This document shows, in pieces, positions 1-8,494 of a stretch of 64,000 nt of DNA (its first letter is position 1; each line of letters starts with the position of its first letter). Origin of the DNA: Arthrobacter rhombi (GTDB taxonomy: Bacteria; Actinomycetota; Actinomycetes; Actinomycetales; Micrococcaceae); NCBI RefSeq assembly GCF_900163545.1, contig NZ_FUHW01000044.1:1-64000 (forward strand), given 5' to 3'. The notes beneath the pieces were generated by a model. That model was not told the origin of the DNA. It saw only the letters and a program-made list of their open reading frames with translations, and ran no database searches. Made by a program: the position numbers and the translations under genes.

Positions 1-56
1 AGGTCTTCCCTATTTCAACTACCCCGGAGCGTTACCAACGTCCGTGGTCAATACAC

Positions 57-821
57 CTAGGCGGTGCCCGCCGCGATGCCCAGTGACATGGCGATGGGCA
101 GGCCGAGGATCACGAGCAGGAAGATCACGATGGCCCATTTTCCCTTCGGATTGCCGATGTTGATGGTCAACCCCGTCCCCGTTCCCTCCCGTTTGGGGAC
201 CAGGATCTGCGGGTCGACCGGATCGTTGTAGAACAGCCCGCCGGCGACCCAGCGGCGTTCCTCGGCGGCTTCGTCCTCATCCGGGTGGATGCCCAGTTCG
301 ACGACGCGGCGTTGGCCCCAGCGCGAACCCCGCCACATGGCCCAGCCGATGGGAACGAGCAGGATCGGCGCGAGGAAGACGGCAAACCAACCGCCCACGT
401 GCTCCGGTCTGAGCCAGCCTTGAAGGGCCAGGCTGGAGAACACGGCAGCGAGGGCGATCGAGGCCACGCCCAAGGCGTTCATGGTTCCCCGGATCATCCC
501 CTCGCGACGAACGCGGCGATATTCGGAGGCCCGGGTACGAGCCGGTGACATCGCAGGGACCACTGCGGCGATGAAAGCCAGCACGACGATGACCCCCGCG
601 CCGATCCACAACATGCCAAAAACGGCGCCGGGGGATTTATCCGCAAAGGCGTCCGGGGCGCCGGAGGGTCCCCAGTGGGTGGGGACCGTTTCGGGCAACC
701 CCGCATACAGGCTCAAGCCGTACAGCTGGGTGGCGAGGAGAAGCAGCAGCCCCACCAGATAGGTCAGCCAAATTCCTCCACGACCGCGGGTCAACTCTTT
801 GTCAGTGATCGTCATCCCCAT
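57..821 (-). CDS. DUF1648/DUF5808-type integral membrane protein
   Basis: Protein of 254 residues with about five membrane segments (near residues 17-36, 68-90, 115-133, 143-160, 229-250). Residues 42-59 carry the DUF1648 signature (LPETVPTHWGPSGAPDAF); residues 190-230, with the core WVAGGLFYNDP, match the DUF5808 domain seen in SdpI-like and related membrane proteins. The biochemical role is unknown. The start at 821 is supported by a TAGGAT box exactly 7 nt upstream of the ATG, typical of a leaderless mRNA; an in-frame ATG at 815 is the alternative. It lies downstream of a small GNAT gene on the same strand but probably has its own promoter. Domain call from motif reading only. Confidence 0.85.
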   Translation of the reverse strand: MGMTITDKELTRGRGGIWLTYLVGLLLLLATQLYGLSLYAGLPETVPTHWGPSGAPDAFADKSPGAVFGMLWIGAGVIVVLAFIAAVVPAMSPARTRASEYRRVRREGMIRGTMNALGVASIALAAVFSSLALQGWLRPEHVGGWFAVFLAPILLVPIGWAMWRGSRWGQRRVVELGIHPDEDEAAEERRWVAGGLFYNDPVDPQILVPKREGTGTGLTINIGNPKGKWAIVIFLLVILGLPIAMSLGIAAGTA

Positions 822-828
822 GCCTTCG

Positions 829-834
829 ATCCTA
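829..834 (-). promoter_or_regulatory. -10 box for leaderless DUF1648 gene
   Basis: TAGGAT on the minus strand, 7 nt before the ATG at 821. This spacing puts the transcription start at or next to the start codon. No convincing -35 was found. Confidence 0.5.
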
Positions 835-881
835 GGGGGTCCGGCGTTGGCTGCCCGCCTGCTGACGTCGTTCTGATTCGG

Positions 882-1232
882 TTATTCGAGGACCAGGTCC
901 TGATATTCGGGGTAGCGATCCAGATAGTCCTGGATGTAGCTGCATTCGACGATGACTCGGCGCCGTGCCGCACGTAGCTCGTCCAGCACCAGGGTGACCA
1001 GGGCCCGGGCATACCCATGGCGGCCATGGGCCTCATCGATGATGGTGTGCTGCAGCGTCACGATCCCGCTCTGCGGGTCGGTGCTGTAGCCGAGGAAGCC
1101 GATGAATTCCTCGCCCTGCCAGAGCGCATACCGGCCGCGGTCCGCGTCATGTTCCAGACGCAGACCCTCATGGACGATCTTTTCCGGACGCCAGCCCGGC
1201 ACTGCGGGCTGTTGCTCGTGGTCGGCGGTCAC
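882..1232 (-). CDS. small GNAT-family N-acetyltransferase (YjdJ type)
   Basis: Protein of 116 residues resembling the short single-domain GNAT family (Acetyltransf_CG, YjdJ-like). The pattern is visible: a GFLGYS strand, the central TLQHTIIDEAHGRHGYARALV acetyl-CoA loop region, and a C-terminal CSYIQDYLDRYPEY helix with the Cys and Tyr typical of the family. Substrate unknown. The GTG start at 1232 follows an AGGAGG ribosome-binding site at 4 nt spacing. It lies 82 nt downstream of mutT1 on the same strand and may be the last gene of the mshD-ppk-mutT1 transcript. Confidence 0.8.
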   Translation of the reverse strand: MTADHEQQPAVPGWRPEKIVHEGLRLEHDADRGRYALWQGEEFIGFLGYSTDPQSGIVTLQHTIIDEAHGRHGYARALVTLVLDELRAARRRVIVECSYIQDYLDRYPEYQDLVLE

Positions 1233-1314
1233 ATTACCTCCTGGAACGGCGGATAGCTGTTCACCGAGCCTACTCGGCGCCCCGCCCGGGCACTACCTGC
1301 CCAACGGCCGGGTA

Positions 1315-2283
1315 TCAGTCATCGAAGGTTTCAAAGACCTCAACGGATACCGGTTTACGGAGTTTCGTCACCGGCAGATGCAACACAACCATGGCACCGG
1401 GGCGCAGATAAGGGTCTGCGGCCGGCAGGAAACGGGCCAAGGGCCCGGGGAGCCGCTCGGCCAACGCGTCGAACACGAGGGGCAAGACCGGGCGGTGGGT
1501 GCACACGGCCTGCGGGACACCCTTATTGAGCAGCTTCAACACTGCCTTGCGTGCCGTGGACGGTCGGCGTTTGGCCTCATGCTCGGTCAACGCAGGAACC
1601 AGCTTCACGCCCAGGTCGTGGCGTTTCAAATACGGGGAGACGGTCTGGATGCATCGTGTCCAGGGGCTGCTGGCGACCCGTTCGGGGCGCCAGGAGGACA
1701 GGAGTGCGTCCACTTCCAATGCCTGTCGCTTACCGGTGGCGGCGAGCGGGCGTTTGCCTTCTTCCTTCGTCCAGCTCGACCTCGGCTTCGCCTTGGCATG
1801 GCGGACCACGATGAAGGGGACCGTGGCCAGACGGCCATTGATATAGGCGCCCTCGAGGGTATCCAGTGGGTCGATATCCGAAGGGTTCGTCAGCTGGCGC
1901 CTTGCCTCGGCGCAGGAAACCCAGCGTGCGGCATCGACTTCGTGGCCATCGGGCGCGAAGTGCTCGCTGGGGACGTGGGCCGCCCAGTAGTAGACGACCT
2001 TCTGTCCGGCTTTCACGGGGTAGCGGATCGCCGGAAGCGGGATGCCCAGGGTGATCCGGAGGCCCACTTCCTCCTGCACTTCCCGGACGGCGCACTGCGG
2101 GAGGGTTTCACCATCGTCGAGCTTGCCCTTGGGCCAGGACCAGTCGTCGTACTTCTCCCGGTGAATCAGGAGAACCTCGAGGTTTCCCTCGGAGATCCGC
2201 CAGGGGATCGCCCCGCCCGCGAGCACCTTGACGGTCCCGCCGGTGACGAGGGGGTCATCGGAAGAGCGCAGTACCAGTGACAT
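1315..2283 (-). CDS. mutT1: NUDIX hydrolase / histidine phosphatase fusion (MutT1-like)
   Basis: Protein of 322 residues. An N-terminal NUDIX domain has a full Nudix box at residues 53-75 (GX5EX7REVQEEVGL form). It is followed by a histidine-phosphatase domain beginning with VVRHAKAK (RH at 161-162). This two-domain layout is that of mycobacterial MutT1, which hydrolyses 8-oxo-(d)GTP and diadenosine polyphosphates; that activity is inferred here. The ATG at 2283 overlaps the ppk stop (TGATG), implying translational coupling, and ppk-mutT1 adjacency also occurs in mycobacteria. A longer frame runs upstream but only inside ppk, so this start is preferred. Confidence 0.88.
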   Translation of the reverse strand: MSLVLRSSDDPLVTGGTVKVLAGGAIPWRISEGNLEVLLIHREKYDDWSWPKGKLDDGETLPQCAVREVQEEVGLRITLGIPLPAIRYPVKAGQKVVYYWAAHVPSEHFAPDGHEVDAARWVSCAEARRQLTNPSDIDPLDTLEGAYINGRLATVPFIVVRHAKAKPRSSWTKEEGKRPLAATGKRQALEVDALLSSWRPERVASSPWTRCIQTVSPYLKRHDLGVKLVPALTEHEAKRRPSTARKAVLKLLNKGVPQAVCTHRPVLPLVFDALAERLPGPLARFLPAADPYLRPGAMVVLHLPVTKLRKPVSVEVFETFDD

Positions 2284-4493
2284 CAGCGGCGGGCCGTCCA
2301 GCGCTGGCGGGATTCCAGCAGCCACGACTGCACGTCGGAGAGCGGTTCCCCGTCCGGGCCGAGGTGGTGGCGGGTCCAATCACCGTCCGAGTCAAGATGC
2401 CAACTGGCGGTCCCCTCGTCCAGATACCGGTCCAGGATGCGCTGCAACTCTGCGACGTCCTCCTGATTGGAGATTCTGACCAGGGCCTCTACCCGGCGGT
2501 CCAGGTTGCGGTGCATCATATCTGCAGAGCCGATGTAGATCACCGGGTCCGCATCATTATGGAAGGCAAAGACCCGTGAATGCTCCAGGAAACGGCCCAA
2601 GATGGAGCGGACCCTGATGTTTTCGCTCAGCCCGGGTACCCCGGGGCGCAGCGAACAGATGCCCCGGACGATCACATCGACCTTCACATCGGCCTGGCTG
2701 GCCCGGTAGAGGGCATCGATGATGGCCTCGTCGACCATGGAGTTGACCTTGATGACCACCCGGGCCTCACGCCCCGCCTCGCGGTGCTGAATCTCCTGGT
2801 CGATGCGGTCGATCAGTCCGGAACGAAGTGATCGGGGAGCCACCAGCAGGCGTTTGAAGGTCGAACGCGGAGCATAGCCAGAGAGCTGATTAAACAGCCG
2901 GGAGAGATCCTCTCCGACCTGCTCATCGGTGGTCAATAGGCCGAGATCCTCGTAGTACCTGGCCGTGCGCGGGTGGTAGTTGCCGGTGCCGATATGGCAA
3001 TAGCGACGCAGCCGGTCACCTTCACGACGGATGACCAGGGACAGCTTGGAATGGGTTTTTAGGCCCACGATCCCGTACACCACATGGACGCCCGCCTCTT
3101 CGAGCTTCCGGGCCCACGAGATATTTGCCTGTTCGTCGAACCTGGCCTTGATCTCCACCAGGGCCAAGACCTGCTTGCCCGCCTCGGCGGCGTCGATGAG
3201 GGCATCGACGATCGGGGAGTCCCCCGAGGTGCGGTACAGGGTCTGTTTGATGGCCTGGACCTTCGGGTCGGAGGCTGCCTGTTCGAGGAAGGCCTGCACC
3301 GAGGTCGAGAATGAATCGTAGGGGTGGTGCAGCAGGATGTCCCGGCGGCGCATCGCAGCAAACACATTGGCGGCCTTCGAGGTCTCCGACGGGTTCAAAT
3401 CGCGGCTGGTGTGGGCCAACTGCTTGGGGTAGTGCAGGTCGGCGCGATCAATGTTGGCAATCACCGAAAGACCACGCAGGTCCAAAGGCGCGGGTACCTC
3501 GAAGACCTCGTCCTCCTCGACCCCGAGCTCCCGCACCAGCAAGTCCCGGATGGTGGGGTTGATGTCGCTGGCGACTTCGAGGCGGACCGGAGGGCCGAAG
3601 CGACGGCGCAGCAGTTCCTTCTCGAGGGCCTGCAACAGGTTTTCTGCGTCGTCCTCCTCGACTTCAAGGTCCTCGTTTCGGGTCACCCTGAACGTGTGGT
3701 GTTCGACGACCTCCATCCCCGGGAAGAGGTATTCCAGGTGTTGGGCGATGACATCTTCGAGGGGGATGAACCGGGCCAGTCGTCCTGCAGTGTTCCCGGC
3801 GCGGGGCCCGTCCACCGAAATCAGCCGCGGCAGCATATCGGGGACCTTCAGCCGGGCGAAGAGCTCCTTGCTGCTGACCGGGTTGCGCACGATCACCGCA
3901 AGGTTCAACGACAACCCCGAAATATAGGGGAACGGGTGGGCCGGATCCACGGCCAGGGGAGTCAAAATCGGGAAGACTTGGGCGACGAACCACCGCCGCA
4001 TCTCCTCTTGTGCCGGCTGGTCCAGCTGGTTCCAGCGGGTGATCTCGATCTGTTCGGCGGCCAGCGCAGGACGCAGCGTCTCGGCGAAGACCCGGGCATG
4101 ACGCAACTGCAGATCCTTGGCCATCACCAGGATCTCCTCGAGCTGGTCGATGGGGCTCACCCCGGCGGCCGAGGGGACCGCCAAACCGGTCGCGATCCGG
4201 CGTTTGAGGCCGGCGACGCGGACCATGAAGAACTCGTCGAGGTTGGAGGCGAAAATCGACAGGAAGCTGATGCGCTCCAGCAGGTACAGGTCGGGATCCT
4301 CCGCGAGCTCGAGTACGCGGGCATTGAAATCCAGCCAGCTGACCTCACGGTCCAGGAAACGGTCGAGAGTGAAATCCCCCTCAGGACCCAGCGGCGGATC
4401 GAAGAGCGGTAGTTCGATGCGGTCCTGGGTCGCCCGGGCCGATGGCACATCACCGTCGCCAAAGCTCGCTGCGGCTACGGAGGTGCTGTCCAT
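2283..4493 (-). CDS. ppk: polyphosphate kinase 1
   Basis: Protein of 736 residues that reversibly polymerises the gamma-phosphate of ATP into polyphosphate. The N-terminal domain with [13 protein letters not shown] is followed by the two phospholipase-D-like halves. The autophosphorylated histidine is His481 in GLKTHSK and the second catalytic histidine is His638 in LEHSRV. Their separation of 157 residues equals that between His435 and His592 of E. coli [11 protein letters not shown] is also conserved. The ATG at 4493 is preceded by AGGA; an upstream in-frame TTG at 4514 is less likely. It lies 95 nt after mshD and overlaps mutT1, so the three probably form one unit. Confidence 0.96.
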   Translation of the reverse strand: MDSTSVAAASFGDGDVPSARATQDRIELPLFDPPLGPEGDFTLDRFLDREVSWLDFNARVLELAEDPDLYLLERISFLSIFASNLDEFFMVRVAGLKRRIATGLAVPSAAGVSPIDQLEEILVMAKDLQLRHARVFAETLRPALAAEQIEITRWNQLDQPAQEEMRRWFVAQVFPILTPLAVDPAHPFPYISGLSLNLAVIVRNPVSSKELFARLKVPDMLPRLISVDGPRAGNTAGRLARFIPLEDVIAQHLEYLFPGMEVVEHHTFRVTRNEDLEVEEDDAENLLQALEKELLRRRFGPPVRLEVASDINPTIRDLLVRELGVEEDEVFEVPAPLDLRGLSVIANIDRADLHYPKQLAHTSRDLNPSETSKAANVFAAMRRRDILLHHPYDSFSTSVQAFLEQAASDPKVQAIKQTLYRTSGDSPIVDALIDAAEAGKQVLALVEIKARFDEQANISWARKLEEAGVHVVYGIVGLKTHSKLSLVIRREGDRLRRYCHIGTGNYHPRTARYYEDLGLLTTDEQVGEDLSRLFNQLSGYAPRSTFKRLLVAPRSLRSGLIDRIDQEIQHREAGREARVVIKVNSMVDEAIIDALYRASQADVKVDVIVRGICSLRPGVPGLSENIRVRSILGRFLEHSRVFAFHNDADPVIYIGSADMMHRNLDRRVEALVRISNQEDVAELQRILDRYLDEGTASWHLDSDGDWTRHHLGPDGEPLSDVQSWLLESRQRWTARR

Positions 4494-4588
4494 CGGGTCC
4501 GTCCTAACGTACAAATGTGTGGAGTTGCGACAAGCTCCGGGGCGCCCACGATTCCGGCGCAGGCGCGACGGTGCGTTCCTGCTTTACT

Positions 4589-5572
4589 TTACCCGGCGGC
4601 CGTCGTGCCGTGCGCGTACATCACGTCCACGTCCCAACGGGTGAAACCGAGCTTGTTATAGAGCCCGACGGCGGCGGTGTTGTCGGCATCGACGTAAAGC
4701 ATGACGGCCTGGAGGCCACGAGAGCGCAAATGCTCGATGCCGGCAATGGTCAGGGCCCTGCCCAACCCGGTGCCCTGGGCTGCGGGGACCACACCGACCA
4801 CATAGACCTCCCCCAGGCTCTGGTGCGCTCCGGTGGCACTGTCCTTCAACGGCGGGTGGACCTTGGTCCAATGGAAGCCGGCGATCGAACCGTCCCCAGC
4901 CTCGGCGAGCAGGAAGCCCTCGGGGTCGAACCAGTCCTCGTCCATCCGGGCCAGCAGGTCAGCCCGGGTCATCGAACCCTGCTCCGCATGGTCCACGAAT
5001 GCCGCGGCATTGGCCGCCAACCAGGCTTCCTCGTCCTGTCCGGGAACGAACCGGCGCAGCCGGTACCCGGGAGGCATCGCGGCGGCCGGAAGCCCTGCGT
5101 CGTGCATCAAACGCATACGCCATAGCTCACGAATGGGCACGAACCCGTGGCGCTGCGCCAGACGGGACGCAGCAGCATGGTTGCCGTGCGACCACGCCTG
5201 CATCGCCTTCAAGGGGGAACGGGCATCGAGGGAGGCCAGCAGTGCGGCACCGATCCCATCGTTACGGTATTCGGGGTGGACCACCAGCTCAAGGGTCCCG
5301 GGGGTCGGATCGTCGGTGGAAACAGCCACGGCGACGCCCACCAACTCCCCGGAAACCGCGCCATCGTCGTCGCAGAGCCAAGCGGTGACAACCATGAGGC
5401 CCTCGGAGGCCTCCCCGGTCCGCAGTTCCACGATCGTCTGGTCGCTCAGCGGCGGATTACCGTCGCTGTCCTCGGCCTCCGCCGCTAGGGCGGTGATCCG
5501 CCGCAGCAGGTCCTGATCAGGCCTGCCGTTGGCAAGGGTGATGGTCCAATCGGTGTTCTGGGTCGCGCTCAT
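4589..5572 (-). CDS. mshD: mycothiol synthase (tandem GNAT)
   Basis: Protein of 327 residues matching MshD, which acetylates Cys-GlcN-Ins in the last step of making mycothiol, the main low-molecular-weight thiol of actinobacteria. Two GNAT domains are visible. The N-terminal one contains LELVVHPEYRNDGIGAALL then GNHAAASRLAQRHGF. The C-terminal one has a VYVVGVVPAAQGTGLGRAL acetyl-CoA loop and ends ADNTAAVGLYNKLGF. The ATG at 5572 has a TATGTT box 6 nt upstream and no ribosome-binding site, so the mRNA looks leaderless. It is the likely first gene of the mshD-ppk-mutT1 group and is divergent from the membrane gene at 5709. Confidence 0.93.
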   Translation of the reverse strand: MSATQNTDWTITLANGRPDQDLLRRITALAAEAEDSDGNPPLSDQTIVELRTGEASEGLMVVTAWLCDDDGAVSGELVGVAVAVSTDDPTPGTLELVVHPEYRNDGIGAALLASLDARSPLKAMQAWSHGNHAAASRLAQRHGFVPIRELWRMRLMHDAGLPAAAMPPGYRLRRFVPGQDEEAWLAANAAAFVDHAEQGSMTRADLLARMDEDWFDPEGFLLAEAGDGSIAGFHWTKVHPPLKDSATGAHQSLGEVYVVGVVPAAQGTGLGRALTIAGIEHLRSRGLQAVMLYVDADNTAAVGLYNKLGFTRWDVDVMYAHGTTAAG

Positions 5573-5578
5573 GCACCC

Positions 5579-5584
5579 AACATA
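5579..5584 (-). promoter_or_regulatory. -10 box for leaderless mshD
   Basis: TATGTT on the minus strand, 6 nt before the mshD ATG. No clear -35. It lies within the 136-nt divergent intergenic region. Confidence 0.45.
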
Positions 5585-5708
5585 TCCCCGCTGGACCTGC
5601 TTGTGCAGTCCGCGACCCCTGTCGGGGCGCGTCGTGGTTCGACGTCACCTCGGAGGCCAGCACACCGTGCTGGCCACGACCGGGCTCATATAGGGCAGGA
5701 TATAAGGC

Positions 5709-6593
5709 GTGAGAACCAAAACCTTTGCCGCAGCGTCGCTCGTGGCGGTCGCCGCACTTGTCGCCTCCAGCTACATCGGCCCGGACCGAGCCGGTAGCTG
5801 GGCCATCTGGGCGGTGGTCTGTGCGTGCATCCTCGTGTTTGCGTGGGGATATCCCCGTCTGGTCGGGATGCCCGCCCCGCTGCCCGTGAGCACGGTGATC
5901 GCGCTCGCCGGCATCGGAGCGGCAACGGCGGCCACCGTGGCCCCGATGCCCTCTCCGCTGCAGTGGATGGGGGCCTTCGGCGCCGTCGGGGTGATCTTGG
6001 TCTTCGTGACCCAACTAGTACGCGGGACGGGCCAGCGGCAACGCCTCGAATCGACCCTGGGCGGCTGCGCGGGCGTCCTCGTGGTGGTCTTCGGCAGCGG
6101 ATGGGTCGCCGCCGACCGGCTGACCCCCAACGCCACCAACGGTTCCATGATGCTGCTCTCGGGACTGAGTATTGCCTCCGCCGTCCTGGTCAGCGCGATT
6201 CCGTGGCCCGAGCGACTCACGGCGCCGCTGGGCCTGCTGGCCGCCATCCTGGTCGGTGGGGTCGCCAGTGTTCTGGTCGCTGATGTTCCCGTGATCCCTG
6301 CCGTGGTGGTGGGGGCCGTGGTGGGTTCGGTCGTCGTCTGCTTCCACGTGCTCGTGGTTTCGGAGGCCCAGGTGCTGCGGGCAGGCTCCTTCTCAACCGT
6401 GGCCCCGGGGGTCCCCGGTGCCCCTGCCGGGGCACCCGATGAAGCCGCCGGCACTCCGGGTTCTTCGCCGATGGGCGCGACGCTGGCGCCCTCCGGCGTC
6501 CTGGGTATCTGGGGGGCCATTGCCGTGGGCGTGGCCTCGGTCATCGCCTCGGGGTCGCTGGTCTACTACGTGGAGCGTCTGCTCCTGCACTAA
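5709..6593 (+). CDS. polytopic membrane protein, function unknown
   Basis: Protein of 294 residues with about eight hydrophobic segments covering residues 5-215 and a last one near 265-290. These are separated by an Ala/Pro/Gly-rich cytoplasmic-type loop at about 220-262. I recognise no family motif or catalytic residue; related permease-like proteins of unknown role are common in Micrococcaceae. The GTG start at 5709 has AGGA 8 nt upstream. It is divergent from mshD. Codon use and GC look like the neighbours, so there is no sign of transfer. Confidence 0.75.
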   Translation: MRTKTFAAASLVAVAALVASSYIGPDRAGSWAIWAVVCACILVFAWGYPRLVGMPAPLPVSTVIALAGIGAATAATVAPMPSPLQWMGAFGAVGVILVFVTQLVRGTGQRQRLESTLGGCAGVLVVVFGSGWVAADRLTPNATNGSMMLLSGLSIASAVLVSAIPWPERLTAPLGLLAAILVGGVASVLVADVPVIPAVVVGAVVGSVVVCFHVLVVSEAQVLRAGSFSTVAPGVPGAPAGAPDEAAGTPGSSPMGATLAPSGVLGIWGAIAVGVASVIASGSLVYYVERLLLH

Positions 6594-6643
6594 GTGGCGA
6601 CCCGCGTGCCGGACACCGAATCCCTTTCGTGCCGACACGGCGT

Positions 6644-6649
6644 TAGGAT
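6644..6649 (+). promoter_or_regulatory. -10 box for leaderless small ORF
   Basis: TAGGAT, 6 nt before the ATG at 6656. There is no ribosome-binding site in between, as expected for a leaderless actinobacterial transcript. Confidence 0.5.
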
Positions 6650-6655
6650 GGTGGC

Positions 6656-6775
6656 ATGGAATCGAATTACATGGCACTAGAGATCTTCTTCATCACCCTG
6701 CTGGTGGTTGCCGGGCTGGGGATGGCCGGCTTTGCCGGTCTGGTCGTCACGCGCCTGTTCAAGGGCCAGAGGTAG
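6656..6775 (+). CDS. 39-residue single-pass membrane peptide
   Basis: Short gene encoding 39 residues with one hydrophobic helix at about residues 8-31 (core ALEIFFITLLVVAGLGMAGF) and a positively charged C-terminus ending FKGQR. No family is recognised. Support for it being real: the ATG sits 6 nt behind a TAGGAT -10 box; the reading frame gives a clean membrane peptide; and it ends 14 nt before the nitrobindin-like gene, so it probably leads the transcript with that gene and ygfZ. The orientation is probably N-out/C-in by the positive-inside rule. Function unknown; it could be a membrane partner of the neighbouring haem protein or an independent peptide. Confidence 0.6.
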   Translation: MESNYMALEIFFITLLVVAGLGMAGFAGLVVTRLFKGQR

Positions 6776-6789
6776 CAGGACCACGCTGC

Positions 6790-7389
6790 ATGCCCATTGA
6801 GCTACCTACCGACCTGACCCCCGAGCTCGTCCCGCTCTCCTGGCTGATTGGCACCTGGGAAGGTGCCGGTCGACTGGGCGAAGGCGAGGGCGAGGACGCC
6901 CACTTTGTGCAGCGTGTCGAGTTCACCCACGACTCCACGCCCTATTTGTCCTACCGGGCCGAGAGCTGGCTGAGCGACGAAAAGGGCAATAAGCTGCGCC
7001 CGCTGGCCACCGAACAGGGCTATTGGGGGCTGGACCGCCCGCTGGAGGACTCCGACGGCGGTCCCGGCCTGATCCCCGGCGATATCGTTCCCACCCTGCG
7101 CACCGCCGACGACGTCGAGGCGCTCCGCGCGCCCGAGGGCGGGTTCAATATCGTGGTGAACATCGCCCACCCGCGTGGAGTGTGTGAGCTGTACTACGGC
7201 AGCATCAACGGGCCGCGCATCGAGTTGGCCACGGATATGGTGGTCCGCGGTTCGAACTCCAAGGAGTTTTCTGCGGCCACGCGGATGTTCGGTTTGGTCA
7301 ACGGACAGCTGTTCTGGCGTTGGGATGTCGCGGCCGGCGGTACTGCCTTGGCGGCGCATGCTTCTGCAGCCCTGACGAAAGAGGCATGA
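6790..7389 (+). CDS. nitrobindin-like haem-binding beta-barrel protein (FABP/THAP4 family)
   Basis: Protein of 199 residues of the nitrobindin/DUF1794 family, a lipocalin-like barrel that in characterised members binds ferric haem and reacts with NO or peroxynitrite. The family signature GTWEGAG is at residues 21-27. The C-terminal proximal histidine is probably His190 in TALAAHASAAL. The central GPRIELATDMVVR and the strand FGLVNGQLFWRWDV fit the fold. The ATG at 6790 gives the expected N-terminus. It ends 1 nt before ygfZ, a gene pairing common in actinobacteria. Haem binding is inferred from the family. Confidence 0.88.
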   Translation: MPIELPTDLTPELVPLSWLIGTWEGAGRLGEGEGEDAHFVQRVEFTHDSTPYLSYRAESWLSDEKGNKLRPLATEQGYWGLDRPLEDSDGGPGLIPGDIVPTLRTADDVEALRAPEGGFNIVVNIAHPRGVCELYYGSINGPRIELATDMVVRGSNSKEFSAATRMFGLVNGQLFWRWDVAAGGTALAAHASAALTKEA

Positions 7390-7390
7390 C

Positions 7391-8464
7391 ATGACGTGGA
7401 AATCGCCGTTGCTCGGACGTGACGGGGCCATCGAAGGCACGGGAATCGACGCAGGTGTCGCCGCCCATTATGGCGAACCGCTGCCCGAACAACGCCGACT
7501 CGACGAGGGCGACGCCGTCGTCGATCTGTCACATCACGGGGTCGTCACCGTCGCCGGTGTCGACAGGCTCTCGTGGCTGAACACCCTCTCGAGTCAGCTG
7601 CTGCTGGGCCTGGCTCCGGGAGAAGGCGCCGAAACACTGCTGCTCACCGTGCAGGGACGCATCGAGTACGCCTGCCACGTCGTCGACGATGGCGAGACCG
7701 CCTGGCTCTTGGTGGAGGCTGCCGATGCCGCTCCACTGGCCGCATGGCTGGACTCCATGCGCTTCACCTTGCGCGTCGAAGTCCACGATGCCACGGCCGA
7801 TTGGGCTGTTGTCGGCGCGGGGGCCCCCATCGAGTCGTTGGCCGGTTTCACCGCCTGGCATGACCCCTGGCCCGGTATCAGCGCCGGCGGCTACGCCTAC
7901 TCGACCCCCGACCATCCGGCGGCCGGCCGGGTATGGATCGAATATCTGGTTCCGCGGGTCGAACTGGAAGTCGCCGTCGGTCAGCTCCGGCTGTCCGGGA
8001 CGATGGCAGCCGAAGCGCTTCGCGTGGCGGCATGGCGCCCGCGGGTGGCCGTGGACGCCGACGAAAAGACGATTCCCCACGAACTGGATCTGCTGCGCAC
8101 CGCGGTCCATATGGATAAGGGCTGCTATAAGGGCCAGGAGACGATCGCCCGGGTTCACAACCTCGGCCGTCCACCGCGGCGTGTGGTCTTCCTCCATCTG
8201 GACGGCAGCATGCACTCCCATCCTGCCGCCGGGAGCGAGGTGAAGCTGGGGGAGAAGACCGTCGGCAAGGTCACTTCCGTCGCCTGGCACTACGAAGCCG
8301 GGCCGGTCGCCCTGGCCGTCGTACGCCGCAATACCGACCCCGAAGCGGTCTTGACCGTGCTGGACGGTGAAGAGGAGTACCCGGTGAACCAGGAAACCAT
8401 CGTGACTCCGGACGCCGGTCAAGTAGTGGGCCGGGCTACCGGTTTCCTTCGCCCGCGCCGCTAG
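7391..8464 (+). CDS. ygfZ: YgfZ-type folate-binding Fe-S cluster repair protein
   Basis: Protein of 357 residues of the YgfZ/GcvT-like family. E. coli YgfZ helps maintain certain Fe-S enzymes in a folate-dependent way under oxidative stress. The diagnostic motif KGCYKGQE is present with Cys245. An N-terminal GcvT-like domain (DLSHHGVVTVAGVDRLSWLN) and a C-terminal barrel follow the family order. The ATG is 1 nt after the nitrobindin stop, so the two are almost certainly cotranslated. It converges on a GNAT gene 30 nt downstream; I see no strong terminator between them. Confidence 0.93.
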   Translation: MTWKSPLLGRDGAIEGTGIDAGVAAHYGEPLPEQRRLDEGDAVVDLSHHGVVTVAGVDRLSWLNTLSSQLLLGLAPGEGAETLLLTVQGRIEYACHVVDDGETAWLLVEAADAAPLAAWLDSMRFTLRVEVHDATADWAVVGAGAPIESLAGFTAWHDPWPGISAGGYAYSTPDHPAAGRVWIEYLVPRVELEVAVGQLRLSGTMAAEALRVAAWRPRVAVDADEKTIPHELDLLRTAVHMDKGCYKGQETIARVHNLGRPPRRVVFLHLDGSMHSHPAAGSEVKLGEKTVGKVTSVAWHYEAGPVALAVVRRNTDPEAVLTVLDGEEEYPVNQETIVTPDAGQVVGRATGFLRPRR

Positions 8465-8494
8465 GCCTTCCGCGGCGCTCCGTCGTCGTCCGTG

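Noticed and set aside
1102..2280. Plus-strand frame of 392 codons opposite mutT1
   Set aside because: Antisense to an intact two-domain enzyme; no family similarity.
3324..4412. Plus-strand open frame of 362 codons opposite ppk
   Set aside because: Antisense shadow; composition is Gln/Arg/Gly-rich without motifs, and ppk is intact.
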